From the NCBI GenBank assembly GCA_963932465.1, contig OZ010796.1, positions 81,167,292 to 81,231,291 of the forward strand: a stretch of 64,000 bases of DNA, read 5' to 3'. This DNA comes from Maratus speciosus. Taxonomy: Eukaryota; Arthropoda; Arachnida; Araneae; Salticidae. Under the pieces are notes generated by a model. That model was given only the letters and a program-made list of their open reading frames with translations, was not told the origin of the DNA and did not search any database. A program made the position numbers and the translations under genes. This document shows positions 54,341-64,000 of the stretch, one piece after another (within the stretch, counting starts at the first letter, position 1; every line of letters starts with the position of its first letter).

Positions 54341-54601
54341 CCTCTGTTTTGAAAAAAAAATACGTACGAAAGTTCTAAACACTTTTATCAGCATTTACAT
54401 GCAACTCCTGTAACCCTTCACAATACTGGCTTCTTTTACGACTGCCTTTGATGCATAGTTCTTGATACGGAGCCGTGATTGGCTGTTACATAACTCTGCC
54501 ATATAACTCTGCAGCAAATTGCAGCACTTCCAATTCAGATTGGTTTCCGGAAATTAGCATTTTCTTCTGCGTGCTTAACATTTTGCAGTGAGTGTTCTAT
54601 C

Positions 54602-54604
<3 letters not shown>

Positions 54605-54659
<55 letters not shown>
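54605..54659. repeat. (AC)n(AT)n microsatellite
   Basis: About 19 AC units followed by about 8 AT units. Confidence 0.97.
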
Positions 54660-54679
54660 ACCATTAAATAAACATTACC

Positions 54680-54905
54680 GACCACCAACAAAAACTGAAA
54701 TTATGAATAAAAGGACTTCAGGTCCCAAATGCCTAAATTTCCACAAATGAAATGTGTTGTTTCATCTTCATATTAGCCATAACATAGCTAAAGAATACGA
54801 ATTTGGGATTACCACACACGGAAAACCGGGAAACCAACTAAGCTCAGAATGAAACAAGATTAAAAAGGATGGAGGAAAAACAAAAAACAAATTACTAAAT
54901 TAAAA
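54680..54905 (-). repeat. Dispersed repeat, copy 1
   Basis: The reverse complement matches 63840-64000, sharing ATGAAGATGAAAC(A/C)ACACATT and ATTCTTTAGCTA. On the minus strand this copy ends close to the AT microsatellite, as some LINE 3' ends do. Family not recognised. Confidence 0.55.
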
Positions 54906-55600
54906 TCCATGCTGTCATAGCATTAGGTATAACAAATACACCCTGAGTGTATTTGAGTGTAAAAAGTCAGCACCTACAATGGGGGCGGAAACGTTAAAAC
55001 AGACGATGAGAGGTGGAAGGTGCGGCGTATGTCGCCGGTACGGATGAAATATCAGCTTTATGAAAACTGCATATCAAGTGTGGGGCCCCCAAAATCAGGC
55101 GCCTCAGGTTAACGGCCCATGATTTAATTAGAGTGTAACTTTTTGCTCAGACCCAAGTTTCCTTTGAATCTTGCTCTATCCGTCCACAAACGATCACAGT
55201 CCGGATAATTCATAAAGGGGAAAAAAGATAAGGGAAAACTAAAGCATTTCTGGTAGTAGCAAATGATAGAAAAAATTATATTTATTACATGAAAATGATA
55301 TTGTAATATTAACTGAAAAATTAAAAAAAAACACTAAGAAAATCCTTTTATCAAAACTTCACATTTCTCTTTGAACTCAAAAGAAGATTTGGGGGCCCTT
55401 GGGATGCGGGGCCCCTCGCGATTGCGACCATCGCGACCCCTTAAATCCGCCCCTGTGCGGGAGGGGGAGACCCCCCCTGAATTCATCACTTTTTTTCTAT
55501 CTTTACAAGAAGAAAGTATTGGATTCGTGAAAATTTTCGAATTGCGATTTTCGACGGATTTACAGGTTTTAGGGGTCAGACATTACAAAAAACATGTTTT
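54906..55600. other. Spacer with GC-richer hAT-like debris
   Basis: Segments such as GGGGCCCCCAAAATC near 55081 and GGGGCCCTTGGGATGCGGGG near 55391 resemble decayed hAT or MITE ends. No complete element and no credible gene. Confidence 0.4.
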
Positions 55601-55614
55601 TACAAAATGTCTGT

Positions 55615-56145
55615 CTGTATGTGATACAAATCTTGTGGGCTCTTTATCTCAAGAACTAATGCACGGAATTTAATAAAATTTATATTCAGCTAGTCCATGA
55701 TATAAATTGACGCTGATTAGTTTTTGGAGTCAATCATTCAACAGGTGGCGCTGCTATGCTGCATTTTTCGCGATTTCCGCAATAGTTCTCTCTCAAGAAC
55801 TAAAGCACGGATTTCCATCAAACATCAGATTCGGTTAGTCCTTAAATTGAGTTGTTGCTGTTAACATTTTGGTGTGAATCGCCCAACAGGTGGCATTGCT
55901 ATGCTGCATTTTTCACGATTTCCGCAATAGCTCTATCTCAAGAATTAATGCACGAATTTTCATCAAGCTTCAGATCCAGTTAATCCTTGATATGAATTGG
56001 GTCTGTTTACGTTTTGGTGTAAATCACCCAACAGGTGATGTTGCTATGTATGCTATGCTGCATTTTTCACAATTTCTGCAACAGCTCTATCTGCAGAACT
56101 AATGTACGAATTTTCATCTAACTTCGGATTCAGTTTTTCCCGGCC
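55615..56145 (+). repeat. ~145-bp minisatellite, array 2
   Basis: At least four units; the CTCAAGAACTAATG landmark occurs at 55649, 55792, 55937 and (altered) 56091. Same unit as 17907-18330. Confidence 0.82.
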
Positions 56146-56403
56146 CACGCCGCCGTGAACTAAACTAAGGAAATGTAAGTATAGTGTGCGTTGGGCCTGG
56201 AGTAAGATGATTATCATTCAAGACCGGGTTTAAAATTTGAGCCCAATTTATAAATATCGATCAGGCAATATTACTCTTGTGTTATTTATTTCTAATAATA
56301 AACTATTTTTAATCTAGCATTTGGCTCTAATATAGCTTTGCTACGTAACGCTTTAAATTAAAGAACTTAAATTCGGAATTTCAACAATATTGACATCTTT
56401 TAA

Positions 56404-56593
56404 CCCTTTCAAGGGCAGAAGAATTCTGTTTGTAAAATGATGAAATAATTGACTGACACCGGAATATTCAAACGAATTTCTTAAAAAATAAAAAACCGCT
56501 GTTTTCCCCTTTCATTACAAAAGCAAAGTTTTATTAAAATATTCTTGGTGCTACTTGTCTGGTTTGGAATTAAGATTACCTCCCTTGAAAAGG
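56404..56593 (+). mobile_element. TTAA MITE, CCCTTTC family, copy 3
   Basis: Flanked by TTAA (56400-56403, 56594-56597). Ends CCCTTTCAAGGG and (reverse complement) CCTTTTCAAGGGAGG. Confidence 0.78.
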
Positions 56594-56724
56594 TTAATTA
56601 TTATTTCCACAAATTTACAGTTACATTGATAATATATTTAACTAGCCAAAAGCCAAATTATGGGATAATTCTGAGGGGAAATATTTCCGTTCATGCATTT
56701 TAGTTGAACCCTAGCAATCCAAAC

Positions 56725-56726
<2 letters not shown>

Positions 56727-56758
<32 letters not shown>
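56727..56758. repeat. Poly(A) run
   Basis: Uninterrupted A run followed by TTAAATTAAATTAAAT. Confidence 0.9.
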
Positions 56759-56760
<2 letters not shown>

Positions 56761-56967
56761 AAATTAAATTAAATAAAATAAGGGAAGCGTGGTAAATAAA
56801 ATCTAATTAATTAATTAAAATGAAAAAAAGTATTTAGAATTTAAAATATATGCTAAATTTTTGCGTGTACATTTTATTTACATAATATATCTGTTTCTAT
56901 TTACCATTTTAAATTTTAGCATGTATATTTTATTTACTTAACTTTTAATTTTTTATAACACCCTTAA

Positions 56968-57404
56968 GGCTGTTCTCAAATCCAAAAGGGCAACTTTATG
57001 ACATAAGTTTTAATTTATTTCTGTTCGAAAATGCGTGAAACTAGCAGGTGTTGTTCAGAAACTATGTAATCGAACTGTTTTTTCCTTTTTTTTTTTTTTT
57101 TTTTTTTTTTTTGCTAACGCAATAGATCTTTCAGAAAATAGTGCCAAAGTGGGCGTTTTGAATCGAATTTCCTCGCGAAAGAAGAATAACCACTCAAGGA
57201 AGGGCTGAAAGCGTCTTTGTCACGAGATCAAAATCGCTTATAACTCAATAGGTAATTTATTGATCAAAAAATGGAAACACAGTTCGATTCCAAATCGCTT
57301 CCGTAGTCAGGCCTTCTAATTTTATAGTATCTTTCCATTAAAAAATGAATTTGTAAATGTTTAAAAAGTTTTGCGCTTGTTGAGCAGAGCAGTTGAGGAC
57401 AGCC
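56968..57404. mobile_element. TTAA MITE, GGCTGTTCTCAA family, copy 3
   Basis: Flanked by TTAA (56964-56967, 57405-57408). Ends GGCTGTTCTCAA and (reverse complement) GGCTGTCCTCAA. Full-length match to the other two copies, with an expanded T run near 57083-57111. Confidence 0.9.
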
Positions 57405-57839
57405 TTAAACGTATTTCTTATTATTACAGATACAACTCGTATTCTCAATCATAGTTTTTCCTTAATGTATAGTTATTTTATGTTACTTAAAAAATTACTA
57501 GATTTTTTTTGTCTTGTGGTGAAAATCCTCATCATTTGTTTTAAAAGAAGAAAAAGCGAACCATTCAAAAAATGATAAGAAAGAATAAGAATATTTATGT
57601 TTATAAATAATAATATTTAGGTTTGCGAGATTAGCTGAAGAGAAAACTGGGTTTTCCAATTTTTCGAAAGTTTTCACCATCAAAAGTCCACCCCTTACGA
57701 AAATTGATATTTAAATATGAAATTTATTCGTACTTCTTATGTACTAAATAACAAGACAAGATTACAGTTTTCATATTTCATAGTTGCTGCTTACTAGTAG
57801 TTATCTTTCTTTAATTGTAGAATTATTCCAAACACTTAA

Positions 57840-57889
57840 TTAATTAAAATAAGAAACTTTGATCTAACAAAGTTTCTTATTTTAATTAA
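57840..57889. repeat. Perfect 22-bp palindrome with 6-base loop
   Basis: 57840-57861 and 57868-57889 are exact reverse complements (core AAGAAACTTTG / CAAAGTTTCTT) around ATCTAA. Confidence 0.93.
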
Positions 57890-58929
57890 CTTATTATTGT
57901 TATTTTCGTCCAATACATAGTGTTGTGTCTTGTGTTTTACTTTTGGATTGTAATTTTACACATTAAGGCTGATAATTAATGTAAAATTCAAATTTTCCTT
58001 ATGAGACTTGATCTTACAACTTACTAAATACAAACTTGAAGATGGGATGAAATTTAGAAACTTTTATCTATTTTTTAAACACTTTAAATTAATATCTTAA
58101 ATTATTCGTAAAAATATGTATAAAAATTACAAATATTTTTAAAAAAAGAACATAAGTCAAGCAATTTGTGTGTGTGTGTGTGGGGGGGGGGGTCCCGATC
58201 AGTGCTCGCACGGGCGCCAAAATATCCTTCGGCCGGCCCTGTATACGGTGCTTCTTAAAAAACTCCTGAAGGTATACGGCGTAGACCCTCCACTACACCC
58301 CTGATGGGGTAGCCCGTTGGGACACGCTCTTACAGGAACATAATAATGTACCCCCTCTCCTTTAAACTACAAAATTACCTCCGCAAAAACACTTTGTCTC
58401 AATACATTTTATAAATTTCGAAATGTATTTTGTATTTTAAATATATTTTGTATTTGAAACATTTTAATTTTGAAAAGTATTTTGTAATTTGTATTTTAGG
58501 TTCTAAAAATAATGTATTTTTATTTTGAATCGAAAATGTTTTTTCGGTGTATTTTGCCCAACTCTGACTACATGGCATCATAAACTAGTAAATCTAAAAT
58601 AAATTTTCTTTAAATTAAAAATAATAATAATTAATTAAGAAATAAATAAAAACACGCCAATATTAACGGATGCTAGTCCTAAATCTAGATAAAGTGTAAA
58701 GGGATTTTTTTTTCAGGTTTTCGGGAAAGAAAATTAATTATTCATGCATACAGTGGTGGCCAAAATTTTGGACACTTTTAGGTAGCTTTCATTATAAAAA
58801 GTAAAAAGCTTCCTATTGCAGCCGTCCGAAGGAAAACACTTCGGGAAATTTTGCTATATTTTCGCCAATCATGACCCCCAGATCCCAAAACCAAACCACT
58901 CTCCGTTGAAATGTTGACTTATATATATA
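57890..58929. other. Spacer with a solo Tc1-like end
   Basis: At 58751, after TA, CAGTGGTGGCCAAAATTTTG looks like a Tc1-type terminus without partner. GT and G runs near 58169-58192. No gene seen. Confidence 0.45.
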
Positions 58930-59930
58930 CAGGGTGATTCATAAAAGATGGGCAGAACTTTAAGGGGTTATAGTACACTTAAAGACAAATAATATTAAAT
59001 AGGAGACTAAGGGTCCCAGACGTATTCCCAAGGAGATAGGGGGCATTAAAGTTTAGGGTCCGAAATTTCAAATGATTATAAAACATGGAAAAATTGGTCG
59101 ATTCGTTTGCGGTTTTTGCAAAAAATTTTCTTTATGCCAGTATTTTCTTGAAATAAAATTTTAAAGTTCAATTTCAAAAAATGCCGATAGGGGGCGCTTT
59201 AGACTTTGGAGTAACAAACAACTATTTTTTAACGTTATTTTTTGTATTTCTTTAAATGATTTCGAAAGCTTAGACTTAAACTTAAATTTTGATCTAAAAA
59301 TCTGAGTCCTAACGAGTAGTTAAGTAGCATAAACTGAAATTTAAAATTTGAAACCCTTCTCCCCCCAGAACAAAAATCAGTTATTCCCGATCTTTGTGTC
59401 GTAGATTAGGCTCTAACTACTGCCGCGTTTTGCTAAAATTATTCTTTATGTCAGTATTTTCTTAAAAATAAATTTTAAAGAAAATTTTCAAAAAATTCCG
59501 ATAGAGGGCGCTTTAGAATTTGGAGTAACGAACAACTATTTTATACCGTTATTTTTTGTGTCTCATTAAATGCTTTCTAAAGCTTAGACTTAAACTTAAA
59601 TTTTCAGCTCAAAATCTGAATCGCTGAGCGTGGTTCAGTAGCGAGGGGAGGGGGTTCAAATTTCAACTTCTGAACATAGTTCAGTTTGCACTACTTAACC
59701 ATGCCCAACGATTCTGTGCTGTGATACGAGGAAAAAATACAACTTTCGTCAAGGACTGCATAGTCGGAATTCACTCATAAAGGCACTGGCACAGTTGGAA
59801 ACGTCGCTCATGCAAACGTTAAAGCTCCATTCCTGACGCTAGTCACCGGGTGAAGAAGGAAACAGAAAGTATGCAAATGTCAAATGGGGAAGAAGAAGAA
59901 CACGTATGCAAAATTTCGACACGATTCAGG

Positions 59931-59940
59931 CATAAAAACC
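59931..59940 (+). promoter_or_regulatory. Possible TATA-like box of the transposase gene
   Basis: CATAAAAACC, 45 bases before the ATG, in the unique segment between the arm and the gene. Weak match, suggestive only. Confidence 0.3.
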
Positions 59941-59975
59941 ACTGAACGGTGAGTCAAGTGTAAGTCGCTGTAGTA

Positions 59976-61064
59976 ATGAATTGGAAGATGGTGCCCTTCA
60001 CGAATAAGGAAAAGGCTGAGATGCATTTAATTTACGGAGCGGCAGATGGAAATGGTGCAGAGGCACAACGAATGTACGGAGAGCGATTTCCCAACAGGCG
60101 GTTGCCTAACCGCAAAACTTTCGAGCGCTTGCACAGACAGTTGTGTGAGACGGGATCATTTCTCGCTTCCCGGTCGAATGCAGGTCGTGCAAAAAAGGAC
60201 GAATCAGTAGTTGTTGCAGAAGCCATTCTGGATGTAGTAGCGGCGCAGCCAAGTACAAGTACACGAACAGTGGCTAGGCAGGTGGATACCTCACAGTCCA
60301 TGACTTGGAGGGTACTGAAGGATGAACATTTGCTCCCGTTTCATGTGCAACGAGTCCAGAAACTGTCTCCAGGGGATTATCCAAATCGTATTGAATTCGC
60401 CCGCTGGTTTCTGCAGCAGAACGCGCTAAATCCACATTTTGGACGAACTGTGCTTTTCACCGATGAATGTACCTTCACACGTGAAGGTACATTTAACACA
60501 CACAATGCACATGTATGGGCGGATGTCAATCCACATGCTACGTATCCACATGCTCATCAGAGACGCTTTTCCATCAATGTTTGGGCAGGAATCGTCGGAG
60601 ACCACCTAATCGGACCGTACCTTCTTCCTGAACGCCTCAACGGTAAAACATACCTCACATTTCTGCAACATGTGCTGCCAGACCTGTTAAACGTTGTTCC
60701 TCCACGCATCCGGCGGGTCATGTGGTTCCAGCACGATGGAGCGCCAGCCCATTACGTGCGAGACGTCCGCAACTATCTGGACATCACATTTCCGAACAGA
60801 TGGACTGGTCGAGGTGGTCCTGTTGCTTGGCCTGCTCGCTCGCCAGATCTTTCACCCCTCGATTTCTTTTTTTGGGGACGATTGAAGGCTCTTATGTATG
60901 AGACACCCATTGAATCCCCCGAGGAACTGGTCGCCAGACTTTCCGCCGCTGTAGGGGAAGTGCTCGAAAAGCCTGATGTTTTCGCGAATGTTCGCCGTTC
61001 CATTCTTCGCCGTTGTTCTGCGTGCATAACCTCTGGTGGTCACAATTTTGAACATTTATTGTAA
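59976..61064 (+). CDS. DD41D-type Tc1/mariner transposase, intact
   Basis: 362 residues from ATG to TAA without interruption. A second ATG at codon 5 is an alternative start. Residues about 8-60 form an N-terminal HTH of the DUF4817 type (LIYGAADGNGAEAQRMY..RFPNRRLPNRKTF), followed by a second HTH region (about 75-125) that should bind the arm ends. Catalytic core: D163 (LFTDECTF), D254 (FQHDGAPAHY), D296 (SPDLSPLDFFFWG). There are 41 residues between the second and third aspartates, hence DD41D, with the GRGGPVAWPARSPDL insertion typical of that type. It should excise and reinsert the element at TA in the nucleus. Codon use is GC-richer than the surroundings, consistent with a recent arrival. 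The rosa-like DD41D group is the best guess. Confidence 0.93.
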   Translation: MNWKMVPFTNKEKAEMHLIYGAADGNGAEAQRMYGERFPNRRLPNRKTFERLHRQLCETGSFLASRSNAGRAKKDESVVVAEAILDVVAAQPSTSTRTVARQVDTSQSMTWRVLKDEHLLPFHVQRVQKLSPGDYPNRIEFARWFLQQNALNPHFGRTVLFTDECTFTREGTFNTHNAHVWADVNPHATYPHAHQRRFSINVWAGIVGDHLIGPYLLPERLNGKTYLTFLQHVLPDLLNVVPPRIRRVMWFQHDGAPAHYVRDVRNYLDITFPNRWTGRGGPVAWPARSPDLSPLDFFFWGRLKALMYETPIESPEELVARLSAAVGEVLEKPDVFANVRRSILRRCSACITSGGHNFEHLL

Positions 61065-61073
61065 TTACATGTT

Positions 61074-61079
61074 AATAAA
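61074..61079 (+). terminator. Poly(A) signal of the transposase gene
   Basis: AATAAA 10 bases after the stop codon. Confidence 0.7.
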
Positions 61080-61940
61080 TATGCTTTGGTAACATAATCC
61101 TAATTTGTGTCTTTTTACCTCGTATCACAGCACACAATGTGTGGACATGGTAAACTGAACTGTGCTCAGGAGTAGAAATTTCAAACCCCTCTCCCCAGAA
61201 ACTTAACCACGTCTAACGATTCAGATTTTGGGCTGAAAATTTAAGTCTAAGCTTTAGAAAGCATTTAATGAGACACAAAAAATAACGGTATAAAATAGTT
61301 GTTCGTTACTCCAAAGTCTAAAGCGCCCTCTATCGGAATTTTTTGAAAATTTTCTTTAAAATTTATTTTCAAGAAAATACTGACATAAAGAATAATTTTA
61401 GCAAAACGCGGCAGTAGTTAGAGCCTAATCTACGACACAAAGATCGGGAATAACTGATTTTTGTTCTGGGGGGAGAAAGGTTTCAAATTTCAAATTTCAG
61501 TTTACGCTACTTAACTACTCGTTAGGACTCAGATTTTTAGATCAAAATTTAAGTTTAAGTCTAAGCTTTCGAAATCATTTAAAGAAATACAAAAAATAAC
61601 GTTAAAAAATAGTTGTTTGTTACTCCAAAGTCTAAAGCGCCCCCTATCGGCATTTTTTGAAATTGAACTTTAAAATTTTATTTCAAGAAAATACTGGCAT
61701 AAAGAAAATTTTTTGCAAAAACCGCAAACGAATCGACCAATTTTTCCATGTTTTATAATCATTTGAAATTTCGGACCCTAAACTTTAATGCCCCCTATCT
61801 CCTTGGGAATACGTCTGGGACCCTTAGTCTCCTATTTAATATTATTTGTCTTTAAGTGTACTATAACCCCTTAAAGTTCTGCCCATCTTTTATGAATCAC
61901 CCTGTATATACTATTTATATAGTATATATTATGTATATGA

Positions 61941-62427
61941 ATTTTGTCATGCGGTAACTCTCAAATTTTTGAGCCGATTTGGATGAAATTTTTCATGTGC
62001 ATAAGTACATACTAATGTCTCGACCGAGTTCGTTGGCCAGCTTCATCCACCATCTTGTTTCAAGATGGCGGCCATTTGAATTTTTGAAATTTTTTTATGT
62101 TTTCTAACATTGTATACTTATAGAAAATGTTACGTTTCACAAAATGCAAGCTGTTATGTATCATTTTAAACAGAATGTTAGAAACATTAAAAGATATTTT
62201 AAAGAGTCACACAGTGTAAGTTAACAACATAGGTCATTTTAAAGAGAAAGTTAGGAAACCTAAAAATTTCCAAAAGTGTCCACAAAATTCAAATGGCCGC
62301 GATTTTGAAATAAGATAGCGGATAAAGCTGGCCAACGAACTCGATCGAGACATTAGTATGTACTATGCAGATGAAAAATTTCATACAAATCGGTTCAAAA
62401 ATTCGAGAGTTACAGCATGACAAAATG
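61941..62427. mobile_element. MITE with long inverted ends
   Basis: Left ATTTTGTCATGCGGTAACTC pairs with right (reverse complement) ATTTTGTCATGCTGTAACTC. Pairing continues for about 130 bp, including GAGTTCGTTGGCCAGCTT and a CAAGATGGCGGCCAT-like box. Inserted in TA microsatellite sequence, so the target duplication cannot be read. No coding capacity. Confidence 0.85.
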
Positions 62428-62911
62428 CAGATATATATATATATGAACAATATTAAAAAAACTAATTTATGATGCATTAAATCATGGTTTTCCAAAAAAA
62501 TTCATATATTCTTTAACATATAATTAGTACATAAATGATCTTAAAAACCAAATTAACACATGCGTAAAAAAATTACAAAAAATATATATAAAATAAGAAA
62601 ACAATTATAAAAAATTAAAAATGTAAAATAATAATAAAAAAATATTATAGGACGGAAGGGTGGGTAGATGTTAGATTACGGAGGAGGGTGGAGTTGTCTG
62701 GATAATATGCAATGGTTAATTTATTTAAAAAATGGGACATTTGATTTATAACTACGATGCTAATACACATTTTATAATGGATGTTGATTCGATACTTTTA
62801 TATGTATAATGGTGTAGTTATATTTTGATATTTATCAATTCATTTTAAATTTATTCATAATCATTAATATTTAATAAAGTTAACGATTAACTTGTATTTA
62901 AATTTTAGCAT
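62428..62911. other. AT-rich spacer, no gene seen
   Basis: Nothing recognisable. Confidence 0.5.
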
Positions 62912-62919
62912 ACTCAGGA

Positions 62920-63105
62920 CAGTGTTGCCAGATTGGGGACATTTTTGTCCCCAGATTGTTGATTGTCACTTTTTTTTAATAGAAATATTCGGCCTATTTA
63001 AAAATAGATTGAAAATTCTGAAAAATAAGGCGAATTATACTATTTTAAAAAAGTGGTGACAGTCAAATATTCTGAATTAAAAAAGTCCCCAATCTGGCAA
63101 CACTG
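62920..63105. mobile_element. Palindromic hAT MITE, CAGTGTTGCCAG family, copy 3
   Basis: Exact 8-bp duplication ACTCAGGA (62912-62919, 63106-63113). Ends CAGTGTTGCCAGATTGGGGA on both sides, inverted. Confidence 0.93.
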
Positions 63106-63113
63106 ACTCAGGA

Positions 63114-63839
63114 CAATATCATATTAATTTCTAATACAATGTATACTACCTTAAATGAGAATAAAATGAATGTTTTAATAATTTTATTATTTTTTCTTCC
63201 CTCTCCCCTTAAATTATGTGTATTTAATCTTTAAGAAAGTTTGTAGACACATAAATGTAATTAATTAATTTCAATTAAATCATTATTAATATTAATTCCT
63301 TAGCATCTTAATTTTAATTTTTTAAATTTAATTATAAATTTATTTAATTGATGATGCAATTTTGTCACAGGAATTTAAATTGTGATATGATATAGCCAGG
63401 TACAAATAGTTATGTGAAACATTAATAATCATCAATTTCACCATTTTACATATCATTATATTTAATATATCAATTACTAATTTTTCTAATGCAATTGTAT
63501 ATATTTATTAACATATTTTTTATTATTATTTAATTATCATTTATCTATCTCTAAACAGTATTTGCTTTAAAACTTAATCCATTGATAGTTATAAATAGTT
63601 TTTATGTTAATAGTCAATAGATGGCAGCACCAAACTGATTCATTTGAATACATGGAGCAGTTCATTCTCAATTCTAAAGTATCTATAGTGGGCGCTGGTT
63701 ATATATAATGGGAGGCTATCCTTGGCCCACCATCATATAACAAACTTTTTGGCAACATGTGCTGGTGATCTTCAATGATTGTATTATATTATGCCTGATG
63801 CTAAAATAGTATAGATTTCAATCTGGTAATTTGATTTTT
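63114..63839. other. AT-rich spacer, no gene seen
   Basis: A less AT-rich patch at 63610-63770 shows no open frame or signal I can interpret. Confidence 0.5.
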
Positions 63840-64000
63840 ATTTTTTCTCTATCTTTTTTAACCTTGTTTTATTTTGAACTTAAGTGGTGTTCAATGATTT
63901 ATTTCTCTGTTTTATCTGTGTGGTAGCTCCAAATTAATATTCTTTAGCTAATTTATGGCGAATATGAAGATGAAACCACACATTTTATTTGTGGAACTTT
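63840..64000 (+). repeat. Dispersed repeat, copy 2, cut by the window end
   Basis: Matches the reverse complement of 54740-54905. Confidence 0.55.

Larger units (their letters stand above)
52847..54594 (-). mobile_element. Tc1-like transposon, decayed
   Basis: Ends CACTCGCTGCCAAAAGTTAA and (reverse complement) CACTCACTGCAAAATGTTAA. TA precedes the left end; the right TA is lost. The transposase on the minus strand is broken, and a 199-bp TTAA MITE (53090-53288) sits downstream of it. Confidence 0.8.
58930..61904 (+). mobile_element. Intact mariner-type (DD41D) transposon with long inverted arms
   Basis: 2975 bp flanked by TA (58928-58929, 61905-61906), inserted in a TA-rich stretch. Ends CAGGGTGATTCATAAAAGAT on both sides, inverted. 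The inverted arms are about 800 bp each (58930-59735 and 61113-61904) and nearly identical in their outer ~500 bp. Each arm holds two diverged direct copies of a ~313-bp unit. The arms flank a complete transposase gene with its own poly(A) signal. This is the only element in the window that looks autonomous. Confidence 0.92.

Noticed and set aside
58169..58192. G-quadruplex or telomere-like repeat
   Set aside because: A simple GT/G run without the TTAGG-type units expected of arthropod telomeres.
60032..61055. Minus-strand genes opposite the mariner transposase
   Set aside because: Shadows of the intact plus-strand transposase.
1..64000. CRISPR array or bacterial operon
   Set aside because: No evenly spaced short repeats with unique spacers, and no prokaryotic gene organisation; all evidence points to a eukaryotic nuclear genome.

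Overview
The window is AT-rich eukaryotic DNA (roughly 30% G+C by eye), full of homopolymers, microsatellites and transposable elements. Element types (BEL/Pao and Ty3 retrotransposons, Tigger/pogo, hAT, Tc1, a DD41D-type mariner, TTAA-target MITEs, tRNA-derived pieces) point to an animal, most likely an arthropod. A chelicerate such as a spider is my guess, not proven. I found no convincing complete host gene. At most there is one possible exon (about 3100-3191) and a promoter-like GC-richer patch (about 4230-4690).

Layout. 1-9.3 kb: AT-rich spacer, a pogo-like element with GGGGA ends (1702-2984), a decayed hAT-like element (5034-6124) and a tRNA-like fragment (7710-7778). 9379-15783: a hAT-type element with exact 8-bp target duplications, holding a TTAA element and foldbacks. 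17.9-31.6 kb: the most layered region. A 145-bp minisatellite is followed by a ~345-bp repeat, a Tigger-like DNA transposon split by a very young BEL/Pao retrotransposon (19309-25044, LTRs identical by eye), then a second copy of the ~345-bp repeat. That second copy is split by a 5.3-kb long-inverted-repeat element, which contains a hAT (26933-29497), which contains a pogo-like element (27726-29347). 31652-35720: another hAT with exact 8-bp duplication, holding a TTAA MITE and a 119-bp near-perfect hairpin.

35.7-48.4 kb: two inverted copies of an element with CTAGCGTCTC ends (35757-37696 and 43078 onward) flank a Ty3/gypsy element (38301-42834, minus). The second copy is interrupted by a 758-bp element with 8-bp duplications and by a 3.57-kb element. 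The latter carries a hAT, which carries a TTAA MITE. 49.5-57.4 kb: four short palindromic hAT-type MITEs, a dead Tc1 transposon, a second minisatellite array and two TTAA MITEs. 58930-61904: the best-preserved gene of the window, an intact 362-residue mariner-type transposase flanked by ~0.8-kb inverted arms. The end holds two more MITEs and a dispersed repeat.

Functionally the genes are all selfish-element genes: gag, protease, reverse transcriptase/RNase H and integrase of retrotransposons, and DDE transposases. The many small elements have no genes and depend on transposases supplied from elsewhere. Target-site duplications and nesting give a relative chronology, with the BEL insertion clearly among the youngest events.
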